A stretch of 64,000 nucleotides of DNA, taken from NCBI GenBank assembly GCA_019637335.1, contig JAHBVV010000013.1, positions 97,234-161,233 on the forward strand, written 5' to 3'. The position numbers were made by a program, and so were the translations under genes. The notes below the pieces were generated by a model. The model saw nothing but the letters and a program-made list of their open reading frames with translations, was not told the DNA's origin and ran no database searches. Position 1 is the first letter of the stretch, and every line of letters begins with the position of its first letter. This document shows, piece by piece, positions 8,269 to 16,847 of this stretch. The DNA is from Candidatus Hydrogenedentota bacterium. GTDB taxonomy: Bacteria; Hydrogenedentota; Hydrogenedentia; Hydrogenedentales; JAEUWI01.

Positions 8269-10188
8269 ATGCTCGACCGACTCCTCCAGTGGATCCCGCC
8301 CGATCGCCACGCGGACTACCTGCGCCTGCTGGGCCACGTCCCGCCGTGGGCAAAGAGGATTGCCCTGCTGGGCGATCCCTGCGCGGCGCTCGGCTACCTC
8401 CTCAGGAAGCGCGGCGGCTGCGTCACGGGCTTCATCGACGACCCGAAGGCCGCGGCCATCGCCGGTGAAATTCTGGATGCCGTCCGTCCTCTGTCCCCCG
8501 CTTCGGGCGCCGCACAAGAAGAACCCTTCGACGCACTGCTGCTCTGTGGCCTCGAAACCAGCGCGGATGCCGTCTTCGCCGCTCTGTCCATGCTGGCGCC
8601 CGGGCTCGGCCCGAATACCTGGATCTTCGCGCTCCACGGAAATCCCGCGCTGGGCGGGCGCCCCGGGAACACCGAGACCCTGGCCAGCGATGTGACGGAA
8701 CGGCTCGCGAACGCGGGTTTTCCGGCCATTCGCCGCTACCCCGACGGGCCGCCGGACGCGGGAATGCTCCATCTCGCGGCCCCCGCGGGCTACGATCCGG
8801 TTGCCCACGCGCGCAGCCTCCGCAATCAGGGCCTCTTCGAGTACGCGTATACCGTCCTGGAGCTTGTCCCCCCGCCCCCCCACGCGCGTCGGCCCGCCGC
8901 CCTGGAAAAACTTGCCATACTCGCCGCCTGGATCCACCACGATCGCGGGCGCGATGTGTCCCACCTCATCAGCCGCGCGCTGGACGCCTTCTACCTGCTG
9001 ACCAACGAATCGCCGCGCGATCCAGATGCGTATCTCGCCATGGCCGACTGCTGGGCAAGTGCGGGCGCTCCCGATATGGCGCGCCGGCTGCTTCAGTCGA
9101 TCGGATACGCCGCGCCCGGCTCGGAAATCGACGCCCGGCTCGCGGCCCTGCCGGAGGTGACTCTTCCCCGCGAACATATATCGGATCCGCCCGAATGGAT
9201 GCCCGGCCGCCCCGCGCGGGTACTGTTCCTGCTGCATCCCCGCCCCCATTTCGGCCTGGACGCCCTGTTCGATGGCCTCTGTGATTGCCTGGGCGATGAA
9301 AATGTGGTCGATTTTCCGTGGAAACCCACCCTGCACGGCCAGGAATCCGAGGCCCACCGGGATTACCCCTGCCGTTACCAGCGGCGCGGCGCGCCGGAGG
9401 GCGTTACGGCGCTGGTGGAGGCCTTGCGGGCGGGACATTTCGACGCGATCCTCTACGGCGATGTCGAAGGGGACTTGCCCCCTGACCATATTCGGGCCCT
9501 GTTGGCGGCGCGCGGGGATTGCCCGGTGTTTCTCATGGACGCGCTCGATCAGCCCTGTAATTTCCGCGATCTCGTCCGGAACCGCCTCGGCCTGGAACGT
9601 TTTCACGGCTATTTCAAGCGCGAGATGCTCCACAACGTCGACTACGGCCCCAACGCCTGGCCACTGCCCTTCGCCTACGCCACCCCCACCGGCGACTTTC
9701 GCCCGATCACGGAGCGCCCGCGCCCCTTTTTCTGGGCGGGCCACCGGCAATTCGGCCAGCGGCGGCTCTACCTCGAAGCCCTGGAAGCGCGCTACGGCTG
9801 GGATCTCAACGAGCGCTTCGACCAGGCCGAATACCAGCGTCGCCTGCGGGAAAGCCGGATCGGGCTCAATTGCTTCGGCATGGGGTTCGACACCGTCCGC
9901 TACTGGGAGTTGCCGGCGCATGGCTGCCTCCTGCTCAGCGACCGCCTGCCCATACAGATCCCGCACAATTTCGTGGACGGGCGCCACGCCGTCTTTTTCG
10001 ACACCCTGCCGGAACTAATCGAAAAGATCGACCACTACCTGGCGCACCCGGCGGAGGCCGAAGCCATCGCGGCGGCGGGGCGGGCGCATTTCCTTGAACG
10101 CCATACCAACGCCGCCCGCGCCCGCCAGGCCCTGGGCTGGATGTCCAGGGCAATCACATCGAAACGGGATCGCGGCATTGGGGCGTAA
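8269..10188 (+). CDS. Glycosyltransferase-like protein with CgeB-type C-terminal domain
   Basis: A 639-residue protein. The ATG at 8269 (MLDRLLQWIPPDRHADYLRL) was chosen because the frame upstream of it is the palindromic repeat. Residues about 35-170 alternate strands and helices like a Rossmann-type nucleotide-binding domain (KRIALLGDPCAALGYLLRKR). Residues about 210-300 are helical and possibly TPR-like. The C-terminal 270 residues match the glycosyltransferase group 1/CgeB-like pattern: PFFWAGHRQFGQRRLYLEAL, LRESRIGLNCFGMGFDTVRY, WELPAHGCLLLSD, then a helical tail LIEKIDHYLAHPAEAEAIAA. The last dozen or so residues (AITSKRDRGIGA) are encoded inside repeat copy B, so the natural C-terminus was probably replaced when the repeat arrived. 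Sugar donor and acceptor are unknown. Confidence 0.8.
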   Translation: MLDRLLQWIPPDRHADYLRLLGHVPPWAKRIALLGDPCAALGYLLRKRGGCVTGFIDDPKAAAIAGEILDAVRPLSPASGAAQEEPFDALLLCGLETSADAVFAALSMLAPGLGPNTWIFALHGNPALGGRPGNTETLASDVTERLANAGFPAIRRYPDGPPDAGMLHLAAPAGYDPVAHARSLRNQGLFEYAYTVLELVPPPPHARRPAALEKLAILAAWIHHDRGRDVSHLISRALDAFYLLTNESPRDPDAYLAMADCWASAGAPDMARRLLQSIGYAAPGSEIDARLAALPEVTLPREHISDPPEWMPGRPARVLFLLHPRPHFGLDALFDGLCDCLGDENVVDFPWKPTLHGQESEAHRDYPCRYQRRGAPEGVTALVEALRAGHFDAILYGDVEGDLPPDHIRALLAARGDCPVFLMDALDQPCNFRDLVRNRLGLERFHGYFKREMLHNVDYGPNAWPLPFAYATPTGDFRPITERPRPFFWAGHRQFGQRRLYLEALEARYGWDLNERFDQAEYQRRLRESRIGLNCFGMGFDTVRYWELPAHGCLLLSDRLPIQIPHNFVDGRHAVFFDTLPELIEKIDHYLAHPAEAEAIAAAGRAHFLERHTNAARARQALGWMSRAITSKRDRGIGA

Positions 10189-10371
10189 ACGTGGGTCAAT
10201 TTGGAGCCTTGAATTAATGAAAGTGAGCGTGTTGGAGCGCCGGCATCTCGGCCGGCAAAGTCACGGATTCGCCGCAGGCGAAATGCCAGCGCGCCAACAC
10301 GGCCCCTTTTGACGTTGCGGGTGGTTCGTATGGCGCTTGGCTCGTACCGAAACGTTATCTGCGATTGCCCT
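10146..10371. repeat. Palindromic dispersed element, copy B (about 226 bp, diverged)
   Basis: The left end CAGGGCAATCACATCGAAAC is a diverged form of the terminal repeat of copies A and C; the right end retains GCGATTGCCCT at 10361-10371. The centre carries GAGCGTGTTGGAGCGCCGGC, as in copy C, paired with a diverged right arm in which an extra palindrome (ATTCGCC-GCA-GGCGAAAT) replaces part of the stem. The element overlaps the last 43 bases of the glycosyltransferase gene and lies upstream of the secreted protease. Confidence 0.85.
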
Positions 10372-10473
10372 CGGCTGAATTTTCCGCAAGACTACACTTT
10401 GAGGCGGGATTTGGTATAGTAACGGTAGGTTTTCGATTCGTGGGGCGGCGAGAAGAGGAAGGTAGGCGTAGTG

Positions 10474-12951
10474 ATGAGGGACAGGCTCTTGCGCATACAA
10501 CAATCAGCGTTCGGGCGGGTAATCGCCGGTTTCATTGTCGTTGCCGCGGTTCCCGCGTTCGCGGGCGAAGGCAAGCCCTCCCGCACGGTCATCAGCGGCG
10601 ATCCCTGGGTCCCGTCCCCGCCGGGCGCGGCGCCCAAAATCATCTATGGCAGCGACGACCGGATCGATGTGTACCAGGAAACCGATCCGCAGCGCCTCGC
10701 CTGGGCCGCTTCCACCTGCGCGCTCATGAGCAGCAGCAGCCTCACCTCGAATCCGGATGGCTCGTTTAATATTCGCACCTCCGCCTACGGGGTGTGCCCG
10801 GACGAACCCTTCGCAAACCAGCCCACCGCCGCCTTTTGCTCCGGCTTCATGGTCGGCCCCGATCTCATCGCCACCGCCGGGCACTGTTACGACTCCGGAG
10901 ACATCGGCAACGCCCGATTCGTATTCGGCTACGTCATGCGGGACGCCAACAACGCCGTCCTGAATGTGGACGCCGAAAACGTGTATACCGGCGTCGAACT
11001 GGTTGGACAGGCCCTCTCCGGGGACCTCGACTACGCTGTCGTGCGCGTGGATCGCAATATCACCGCGCCCGGCGCCGTGCCCTTCGAAATCCGCCGCGAG
11101 GGCGTCGTGCCCGTGGGCGCGAATGTGGGCGTGATCGGCCATCCCTCCGGGCTTCCCATGAAGATCGCGTTCGGCGACAATACGGTGGTCCGGAACAACA
11201 GTAATCCCTCCTTTTTCGTCGCCAACCTGGACACCTACGGCGGCAATTCGGGCTCGCCCGTGATAAATCCGCTCACCGGAATCGTTGAGGGCATTCTCGT
11301 TCGGGGCGATACCGATTTCATATTCGACGGCGGCTGCATGCGCTCCAATGTCGTCAGCAATACGGGCGGGCGCGGCGAGGATGTAACCAAGACCTCCGTT
11401 TTCGCGGATATCGTGCCCCAATTGATCAGCGGTGACGGCGCTGTCGCGCTGGACCGCGAGACCTACGGCTGTAATGACATGCTGATGGTCACGCTTCGCG
11501 ACAGCGACCTCGCGGGCGAGGGTTCGGCCACCGTCTCCGTCGAAACGAGCGGCGGCGACATGGAATCGATTGTCCTTTCGCCCGGCATGCTTTCGGGCGA
11601 GTTCTCGGGCATGTTGGAAATTACGGCGGCCGCGCCAGTTCCGGGGGACGGCGCCCTCCAGACGGCGGAAGGCGAAACCATCACGGTAATTTACCTGGAC
11701 GCCATGCACGGGCCGGAAGCGCCCGATGAAGTGACCGCCACCGCCACAGTCGATTGCACGCCGCCCGGCGTTGCGAGTGTCGAGGTCACCATGGCGGGCA
11801 GCCAGTTCGCCATCATTTCGTTCACAACGACCGAGCCCGCGTCTGGATTCATACGGGTGGGCGAGTCTTGCGGTGAGATCCTTGCGCAGGCGCCGTTTAT
11901 TCTGGATACCGACCACCGGGTGACCGTTACCGGGCTCCTTCCGCTGACCGCCTACCGCTTCCACATCACTCTGGAGGATGAAGCGGGCAACCCGGCCGTC
12001 GCAAACAACGGCGGGGCCTGCTTTGAACTGAACACCGTGGAAAGTGTGCGGTACTACACGGAGGCGTTCGGCCCCGGTCGCGCCGTGGACCTGGCCAACC
12101 TGGCGCTCACGTTCATTCCCGATGGAAACGGCAGCTACGATGTTTGCCGCGAGAGCATTTCTTCCCTGCCGGTGGACAGCACTGGCGCGACGCCCCTCGT
12201 GCTCGGCGACGACGCCACGGTCCAGGTCTCGCTGGAGGGCAAGGCGCCCGTGGTCTTCCAGGGGATCGCGTATTCCAGCCTCTTCGTGAATTCCAATGGA
12301 AATATTACCTTTGAAAGCGGCGACTCATCCTTCGGAACGTCCATCGAAGAGCATTTTGACGCCCCGCGCGTCTCGCCCTTCTTCTGCGACTTGAACCCGG
12401 CCGCCGGAGGGCAGGTCTGGCACAAATCCCTGTCCGACCGTTTCGTCGTGACGTGGAACGCCGTCCCCCGGTTTTCCAGCAGTTCGCCGAACACGATGCA
12501 GGTGGAACTTTTCACAGACGGGCGCATCCGTTTCTCGTACCGCGCATTGACCACCGGAACGGCTTTTGTGGGCCTGTCCGCCGGGCTGGGCCTGATGCCC
12601 GATTTTGTCTCGGACGATTTTTCCGCTTCCCAATCGTGCATCGTGTCGGGCGATCGCTTCCATAGCGCGGACACGGACCAGAACAACGCGATCAGCCTCC
12701 AGGAATTGCTCCGCATCATCCAGTTCTACAACCTGGACGGCTATCACTGTGATGCGGCGGGCGAAGACGGCTATGCGACGGGTCCGGGCGTCGAGGACTG
12801 CGATCCGCACGATATCGACTATAACCCGCAGGACTGGCAGGTGAGCCTGTCGGAAGTCCTCCGGCTCGTGCAGTTCTTCAATGCCGCCGGCTACAGCCAT
12901 GATCCCGGCGCCGGCACGGAGGACGGATTCGTGCCGCTGGTTGCGCGGTAA
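10474..12951 (+). CDS. Secreted trypsin-like serine protease with C-terminal dockerin-like module
   Basis: An 825-residue exported protease (signal peptide 1-30). GAGGAAGG lies 11 bases before the ATG; a GTG one codon upstream is an equal alternative. The S1-type triad is visible: His137 in TAGHC, Asp186 in DLDYAVV and Ser259 in GGNSGSP. Residues about 315-540 look like beta-sandwich repeats, including a fibronectin III-like stretch (ASVEVTMAGSQFAIISFTTT). A later all-beta segment (ITFESGDSSFGTSIEEHF, VTWNAVP) resembles nidogen/PEP-C-like domains. The last 95 residues hold two EF-hand-like dockerin-type repeats, DTDQNNAISLQELLRIIQFY and a second with NPQDWQVSLSEVLRLVQFFN, a module repeatedly found on secreted proteins of Hydrogenedentes-like genomes. 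Its role (cell-surface attachment or sorting) is inferred. Confidence 0.9.
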   Translation: MRDRLLRIQQSAFGRVIAGFIVVAAVPAFAGEGKPSRTVISGDPWVPSPPGAAPKIIYGSDDRIDVYQETDPQRLAWAASTCALMSSSSLTSNPDGSFNIRTSAYGVCPDEPFANQPTAAFCSGFMVGPDLIATAGHCYDSGDIGNARFVFGYVMRDANNAVLNVDAENVYTGVELVGQALSGDLDYAVVRVDRNITAPGAVPFEIRREGVVPVGANVGVIGHPSGLPMKIAFGDNTVVRNNSNPSFFVANLDTYGGNSGSPVINPLTGIVEGILVRGDTDFIFDGGCMRSNVVSNTGGRGEDVTKTSVFADIVPQLISGDGAVALDRETYGCNDMLMVTLRDSDLAGEGSATVSVETSGGDMESIVLSPGMLSGEFSGMLEITAAAPVPGDGALQTAEGETITVIYLDAMHGPEAPDEVTATATVDCTPPGVASVEVTMAGSQFAIISFTTTEPASGFIRVGESCGEILAQAPFILDTDHRVTVTGLLPLTAYRFHITLEDEAGNPAVANNGGACFELNTVESVRYYTEAFGPGRAVDLANLALTFIPDGNGSYDVCRESISSLPVDSTGATPLVLGDDATVQVSLEGKAPVVFQGIAYSSLFVNSNGNITFESGDSSFGTSIEEHFDAPRVSPFFCDLNPAAGGQVWHKSLSDRFVVTWNAVPRFSSSSPNTMQVELFTDGRIRFSYRALTTGTAFVGLSAGLGLMPDFVSDDFSASQSCIVSGDRFHSADTDQNNAISLQELLRIIQFYNLDGYHCDAAGEDGYATGPGVEDCDPHDIDYNPQDWQVSLSEVLRLVQFFNAAGYSHDPGAGTEDGFVPLVAR

Positions 12952-13054
12952 CCCCCCCGCGACAATTGCAGAAAAACGGGAGCCGGTCCGCATCTTTCCG
13001 GTACACTACGGGGTTTACGTTCCCGCGCAACCACCGGAAGGAGACCCCGTTGCC

Positions 13055-15073
13055 ATGAATCCGGGCCTGACGGCCATGCGGCCAGCCACCATCTTTCTTG
13101 TCGCACTCTCCCTGAGTATCGGCTGGGGCATTCGCGGCAATTTCGGGCACGAATACGGCGCGATGATTCCCGGCGCACTCGCGGGCCTCGCGGTGGCGCT
13201 GCTTTCCGGCCGCGAAGACTGGCGGGCGCGCGCCCCCTACCTGGCCTTTTTCGGCGCGCTCGGCTGGGCCTTCGGCGGCTCCATGTCCTACATGCAGGTC
13301 GTCTCCTACACCCATTCCGGCCACCTGCCCAGCCAGATCTACGGCTTCTTTGGCGTCTTTGTGCTCGGCTTTCTCTGGGCGGCCATGGGCGGCGCCGGCA
13401 CGGCCTTCGGCGCAATCGCGGATCGCGCGCGCCTGGCGGAAGTCTTCCGGCCCCTCTGCTGGATCTTCATCGCCTGGGTTATCTTCAAGAAATTCGTCCT
13501 CCATGAGCTCGAAACCCTCTTCCCGGAGGGGTACGACCCCACCTGGTCCCGCCAGGCCGCGCACACCTACTGGTTCGACGCCGACTGGATGGAAACCACC
13601 ACCGCGATCCTCGCGCTTCTCCTCTTTGAACTCTGGGACAACCGCTGGGACCACTTCCGTCGGGGCCGCGCGATCGTGCTCCTGCCGCTCTGCATTGCGG
13701 CGGGCGCCCTGCTGGGCTACGGCGCGCAGGCCGTCCTGAACACCACCGGCGCCGCGCCGCACGCGGCCGCCGCCCTGGTTCAATACCAGGTCAGCCCCGA
13801 ATTCGTCGCCCGCGCGGCGGAAGAACGCGGCCTGGCCGAGGCCGAAGTGCTCGCCGACCAGCTCATCAACTGGCCCAACGCCGTGCTCTTCTTCCCGCAC
13901 CATGTCGGCTGGTTCGTGGGCGCGCTCGTGGGGCTCGGGCTCTATTTCTTCCGCTACGGGCGATTCGCGTCGGGCGCATCCCTTTTCATGCACATGGCCC
14001 TCGGCTGGTTCGCCTGTTTTCTACTCTTCCCCGTCCTCCTCGGCCACCCGATCGAAAGCGGCCCCACACTATTCCGCATGACCCCGCCCCGCGGCGACAA
14101 CTGGGCCGGCGTCCTCGGTGTGGTCGTCGGAACCGGCGTCTGGCTCCTGCGCAACGGCTACGTGCCCGTGCTCTTCGGCATGCTGCTCACCGGAATTCTC
14201 GGCGGCGTGGGATTCGCCGGCGGTGCGCTTATCAAGCTGATGTTGGTCCGTCCGGGCAACCCGCACGTGGAAATCGACCCCGCGATCATCGCCCAGTGGG
14301 AGCACTGGCAGCGCGCCAACTGGCACAGCGTCATGGAACAGACCCACGGTTTTCTCCACGGCGTCGCCCTGGCCATCGCCATGGGCCTTCTCGCGCGCCG
14401 CACCAGCCGCAACGACGGCGTCCCCGCCGAGGCCCGCTGGACCGCCGCCTTCGCCGCCGCCTTCGTCCTATTCGGCGTCACCTACCTCAACATGTACAAG
14501 AACGTGCTCGAGTGGGTAAAGAACGACTTGATGCCAGAGGCCATGCCAATGCCCCTTTTCGGCGCGATCCAGTTGAGCGCCTGGGGCTGGTTCAACCTCA
14601 TCTTCGCCGCCGCCGCCATCGCCGGGATCGCCCTCCTCTGGCGTCACCAGCGCGCGCCGATTGACCTCGTGCCCCGATCCGCCCTGGGGCGCGGACAAAT
14701 GCTCTACGTGGCGTTCCTGGCGGCCGTGTGCGTCATGAACTTCGAGCGCGCGCTCACCGGCTTCACCGATCAGCGCCTCATCACCGAAGGCATGATCTTT
14801 CTGAACGCCACCCTGGCCACCGTCCTGATCCTGATCCTGCCCCGGCCCGGATTCCAGCCCCCGGAACACGGGCAGATCCGATACGGCGACACCCTCCTGC
14901 GCACGGCCTGGGGCGGGCTGGTCGCCGTTCTAATCACGGCCTTCGGCATGACCGCCATCGTCCGCGCCATGTATGGCGGCAACTTCGCCGGCCACGCCAA
15001 CCAGCAGTTCCGATTCGGCGACGAGGCCGTCTGGCGCATCGAACCCACCGAGAAGAGCGGCCGCCACAGCTGA
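13055..15073 (+). CDS. Polytopic membrane protein of unknown function
   Basis: A 672-residue protein. The start MNPGLTAMRPATIFLVALSL is fixed by GGAAGGAG at 13036-13043, eleven bases before the ATG. About fourteen or more hydrophobic segments are visible, for example ATIFLVALSLSIGWGI, GALAGLAVALL, AGVLGVVVGTGVWLL and TLATVLILILP. Polar loops carry conserved-looking Trp/Asp/His clusters (FDADWMETTTAILALLLFEL, NWPNAVLFFPHHVGWFVG). The sequence IGWGIRGNFGHEYGAMIPGA at residues about 22-41 looks like a functional signature. I do not recognise a transporter family. It follows the protease on the same strand by 100 bp and is the last gene before a repeat-rich patch. Confidence 0.8.
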   Translation: MNPGLTAMRPATIFLVALSLSIGWGIRGNFGHEYGAMIPGALAGLAVALLSGREDWRARAPYLAFFGALGWAFGGSMSYMQVVSYTHSGHLPSQIYGFFGVFVLGFLWAAMGGAGTAFGAIADRARLAEVFRPLCWIFIAWVIFKKFVLHELETLFPEGYDPTWSRQAAHTYWFDADWMETTTAILALLLFELWDNRWDHFRRGRAIVLLPLCIAAGALLGYGAQAVLNTTGAAPHAAAALVQYQVSPEFVARAAEERGLAEAEVLADQLINWPNAVLFFPHHVGWFVGALVGLGLYFFRYGRFASGASLFMHMALGWFACFLLFPVLLGHPIESGPTLFRMTPPRGDNWAGVLGVVVGTGVWLLRNGYVPVLFGMLLTGILGGVGFAGGALIKLMLVRPGNPHVEIDPAIIAQWEHWQRANWHSVMEQTHGFLHGVALAIAMGLLARRTSRNDGVPAEARWTAAFAAAFVLFGVTYLNMYKNVLEWVKNDLMPEAMPMPLFGAIQLSAWGWFNLIFAAAAIAGIALLWRHQRAPIDLVPRSALGRGQMLYVAFLAAVCVMNFERALTGFTDQRLITEGMIFLNATLATVLILILPRPGFQPPEHGQIRYGDTLLRTAWGGLVAVLITAFGMTAIVRAMYGGNFAGHANQQFRFGDEAVWRIEPTEKSGRHS

Positions 15074-15500
15074 GCCCTCGCGGGGACTGGCAACAGCGAC
15101 GACGAACACCCCAGCCGCGAAAGCGCCGCATCCCATCCCAGCATCGCGGGGGCCTGCTCCGAAAATACACAGGCGGGACGCCTGTGCCACATTCCTTTAA
15201 AGGTACCCTTAATAACCAAGGTGAAGCGTCCAAAGAACGTGGCACAGCCGTCCCGGCTGTGTACCGGTTGCGAAGCAGCCGAATTCCAATCCAGCCGCGA
15301 AAGCGCTCCAAACCACCCCCAAATCGCGGGGGCGGCTCTGAAACCTCAAAGGGAGCCACGCGCGCCATCCTCCTGCGGCAGATCTCCGACGTTCAAGCTC
15401 CGTGGCTCCGTGGCTCCGCCGCGAAGGCTGGAGCGTGCGAGACTGCTCCGAAAATACACAGGCGAGACGCATGTCCTGCTTTGATCGGGCGTCGCCGGAC
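15074..15500. repeat. REP-like repeat patch between two convergent genes
   Basis: A gene-free stretch built from partly duplicated units. The block starting ccagccgcgaaagcg occurs at 15111 and again at 15291, each followed by an atcgcgggggc segment. The block gctccgaaaatacacaggcg occurs at 15156 and 15445. Between them are short G/C hairpins, acaggcgggacgcctgt near 15170 and acagccgtcccggctgt near 15244, that are near mirror images of each other. This resembles REP/BIME-type extragenic palindromes. No gene is supported in it. Confidence 0.75.
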
Positions 15501-16844
15501 TCAGGGCGCGGGCGCGCCGGGGGCCTCCGCGATAAGCTTCTGGAAATTCCATAGCGCCCGGTCGATCATCCTCTCCGGGCCGCCTTCCGTCACCCAGGCG
15601 GTCGAGGGGTCGGCGCCGTAGCCGCCCTGGGCCATGGCGCGGCGGGTGGGGAAGTACATATCGTGGCCGTTGCAGTAGCCGACGAAAACGCCCTTGGCCC
15701 CCTCTACACGGCGCTTGAAGTCGACGGAGAGATCGCTGAAGAACTCGCCGGACCCGCCCGCGATGGCGAGTTCGCCGTTAATCAGCAGCGTGGTCAGTTT
15801 GGGGTGCATCATCCCCGCGGGGTATTTCAGGTGGTAGCTGTGGTAGAGGGGTTCTCCGTAGCGCGCGCGGAGCCCTTCACTGACGGGCCCGCTGCTCAGG
15901 TCGAGGCGCATCTGGAAGGAGAAGGTGTTTTTCACGCCGCGCAGGTCCGGCTGGTCGGGGACGGCGGTAGCGAGGCTGCCGTTCAGCGCGATGACGTCGC
16001 GGGCCAGGCGTTCGCCCGGCTCGCGCATGAGATCGACCTCGCCCCAGCGGCTGTCGTCGATATCGCACTGGAGGTCGCCGGCGGCGCCCTGGAGGAACAT
16101 GCAGGGCGCGCCCGTGGCCTCCGTGACCGCCGCCATCATGACCCCCGGGAAATCCGCGCTGATCTGGTTGCTGGCGTGGGGGTGGTTGGTCGGGTGCGCG
16201 GCGAAATTGACCGCGATGGCGATGGGATTGCCCGCGAGATCGTCGGCGCGCAGCACGAACAACTCCGGGTCGCGGGGGATGGGCTCCTCCTCCGTGTGGC
16301 GGTTGCGGTTAACGTTGCTCTCGGCGGAAGCCCAGCCGATCTTCGCGGGCTTCAGCCCGTTGGCCGCCGCCACGATGACGCCCACGAGCTTCTCTTCCAG
16401 CTCGGCGTAGTACGACAGGGCGTTGTCCAGCGCGGGATCGTTGAGGCCTTCCACCGGCACGAGTTCCAGCGCCGGGGCGTGGTGGGTGTGGGAGCCGACC
16501 AGGAAGACGTGATCGATCCCCGCGCGCTCCAGCACGGCGTGTTCGATGCGCAACACCATCGGCTCGAAGGGGGCGCGGCCGAGATCCAGTCCGACGAGCG
16601 CGGCGCGCGTCTCGCCGGCTTGCAGGACGAGGGCCTTGGCGAAGAGCGGATCGTGGACGCCGGTCGAGTTGTTCTCCGGGCGGTGCATGACGCCATAGCC
16701 CCAGAGCGGCACGGACGCCTGGGGGGTAATATCCACTTCCGCGTAGCCTGCCTTGAACACCACAACATCCTCCTCAACCACCGGCAGTTCCGGCGCGCCC
16801 GACAGGGCGGCCATCAGGGCCAGTCCGACCAATCCAGCATGCAT
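15501..16844 (-). CDS. Secreted neutral/alkaline non-lysosomal ceramidase-like protein
   Basis: A 447-residue protein starting MHAGLVGLALMAALSGAPEL (signal peptide), with AGGAGAG six bases before the ATG. The mature part opens with KAGYAEVDITPQASVPLWGY, the hallmark of the N-terminal domain of neutral ceramidases, where the ITP segment and following Gly form the active-site rim. VFLVGSHTHHAPALELVP supplies the zinc-binding His cluster, and NFAAHPTNHPHASNQISADFPG contains further conserved His. Full ceramidases are about 650-700 residues; this one lacks the C-terminal immunoglobulin-like domain, as many bacterial homologues in Planctomycetes-type genomes do, so the substrate may not be ceramide. 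It starts 3 bp after the end of lpxK, so the two are co-transcribed. Confidence 0.85.
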   Translation of the reverse strand: MHAGLVGLALMAALSGAPELPVVEEDVVVFKAGYAEVDITPQASVPLWGYGVMHRPENNSTGVHDPLFAKALVLQAGETRAALVGLDLGRAPFEPMVLRIEHAVLERAGIDHVFLVGSHTHHAPALELVPVEGLNDPALDNALSYYAELEEKLVGVIVAAANGLKPAKIGWASAESNVNRNRHTEEEPIPRDPELFVLRADDLAGNPIAIAVNFAAHPTNHPHASNQISADFPGVMMAAVTEATGAPCMFLQGAAGDLQCDIDDSRWGEVDLMREPGERLARDVIALNGSLATAVPDQPDLRGVKNTFSFQMRLDLSSGPVSEGLRARYGEPLYHSYHLKYPAGMMHPKLTTLLINGELAIAGGSGEFFSDLSVDFKRRVEGAKGVFVGYCNGHDMYFPTRRAMAQGGYGADPSTAWVTEGGPERMIDRALWNFQKLIAEAPGAPAP

Positions 16845-16847
16845 GCT

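Noticed and set aside
8173..9987. 604-residue open frame on the minus strand inside the glycosyltransferase gene
   Set aside because: It lies antisense to a gene with clear family motifs. Its product is rich in Arg, Gly, Ala and Val with no domain resemblance. High GC suppresses stops in the opposite frames.
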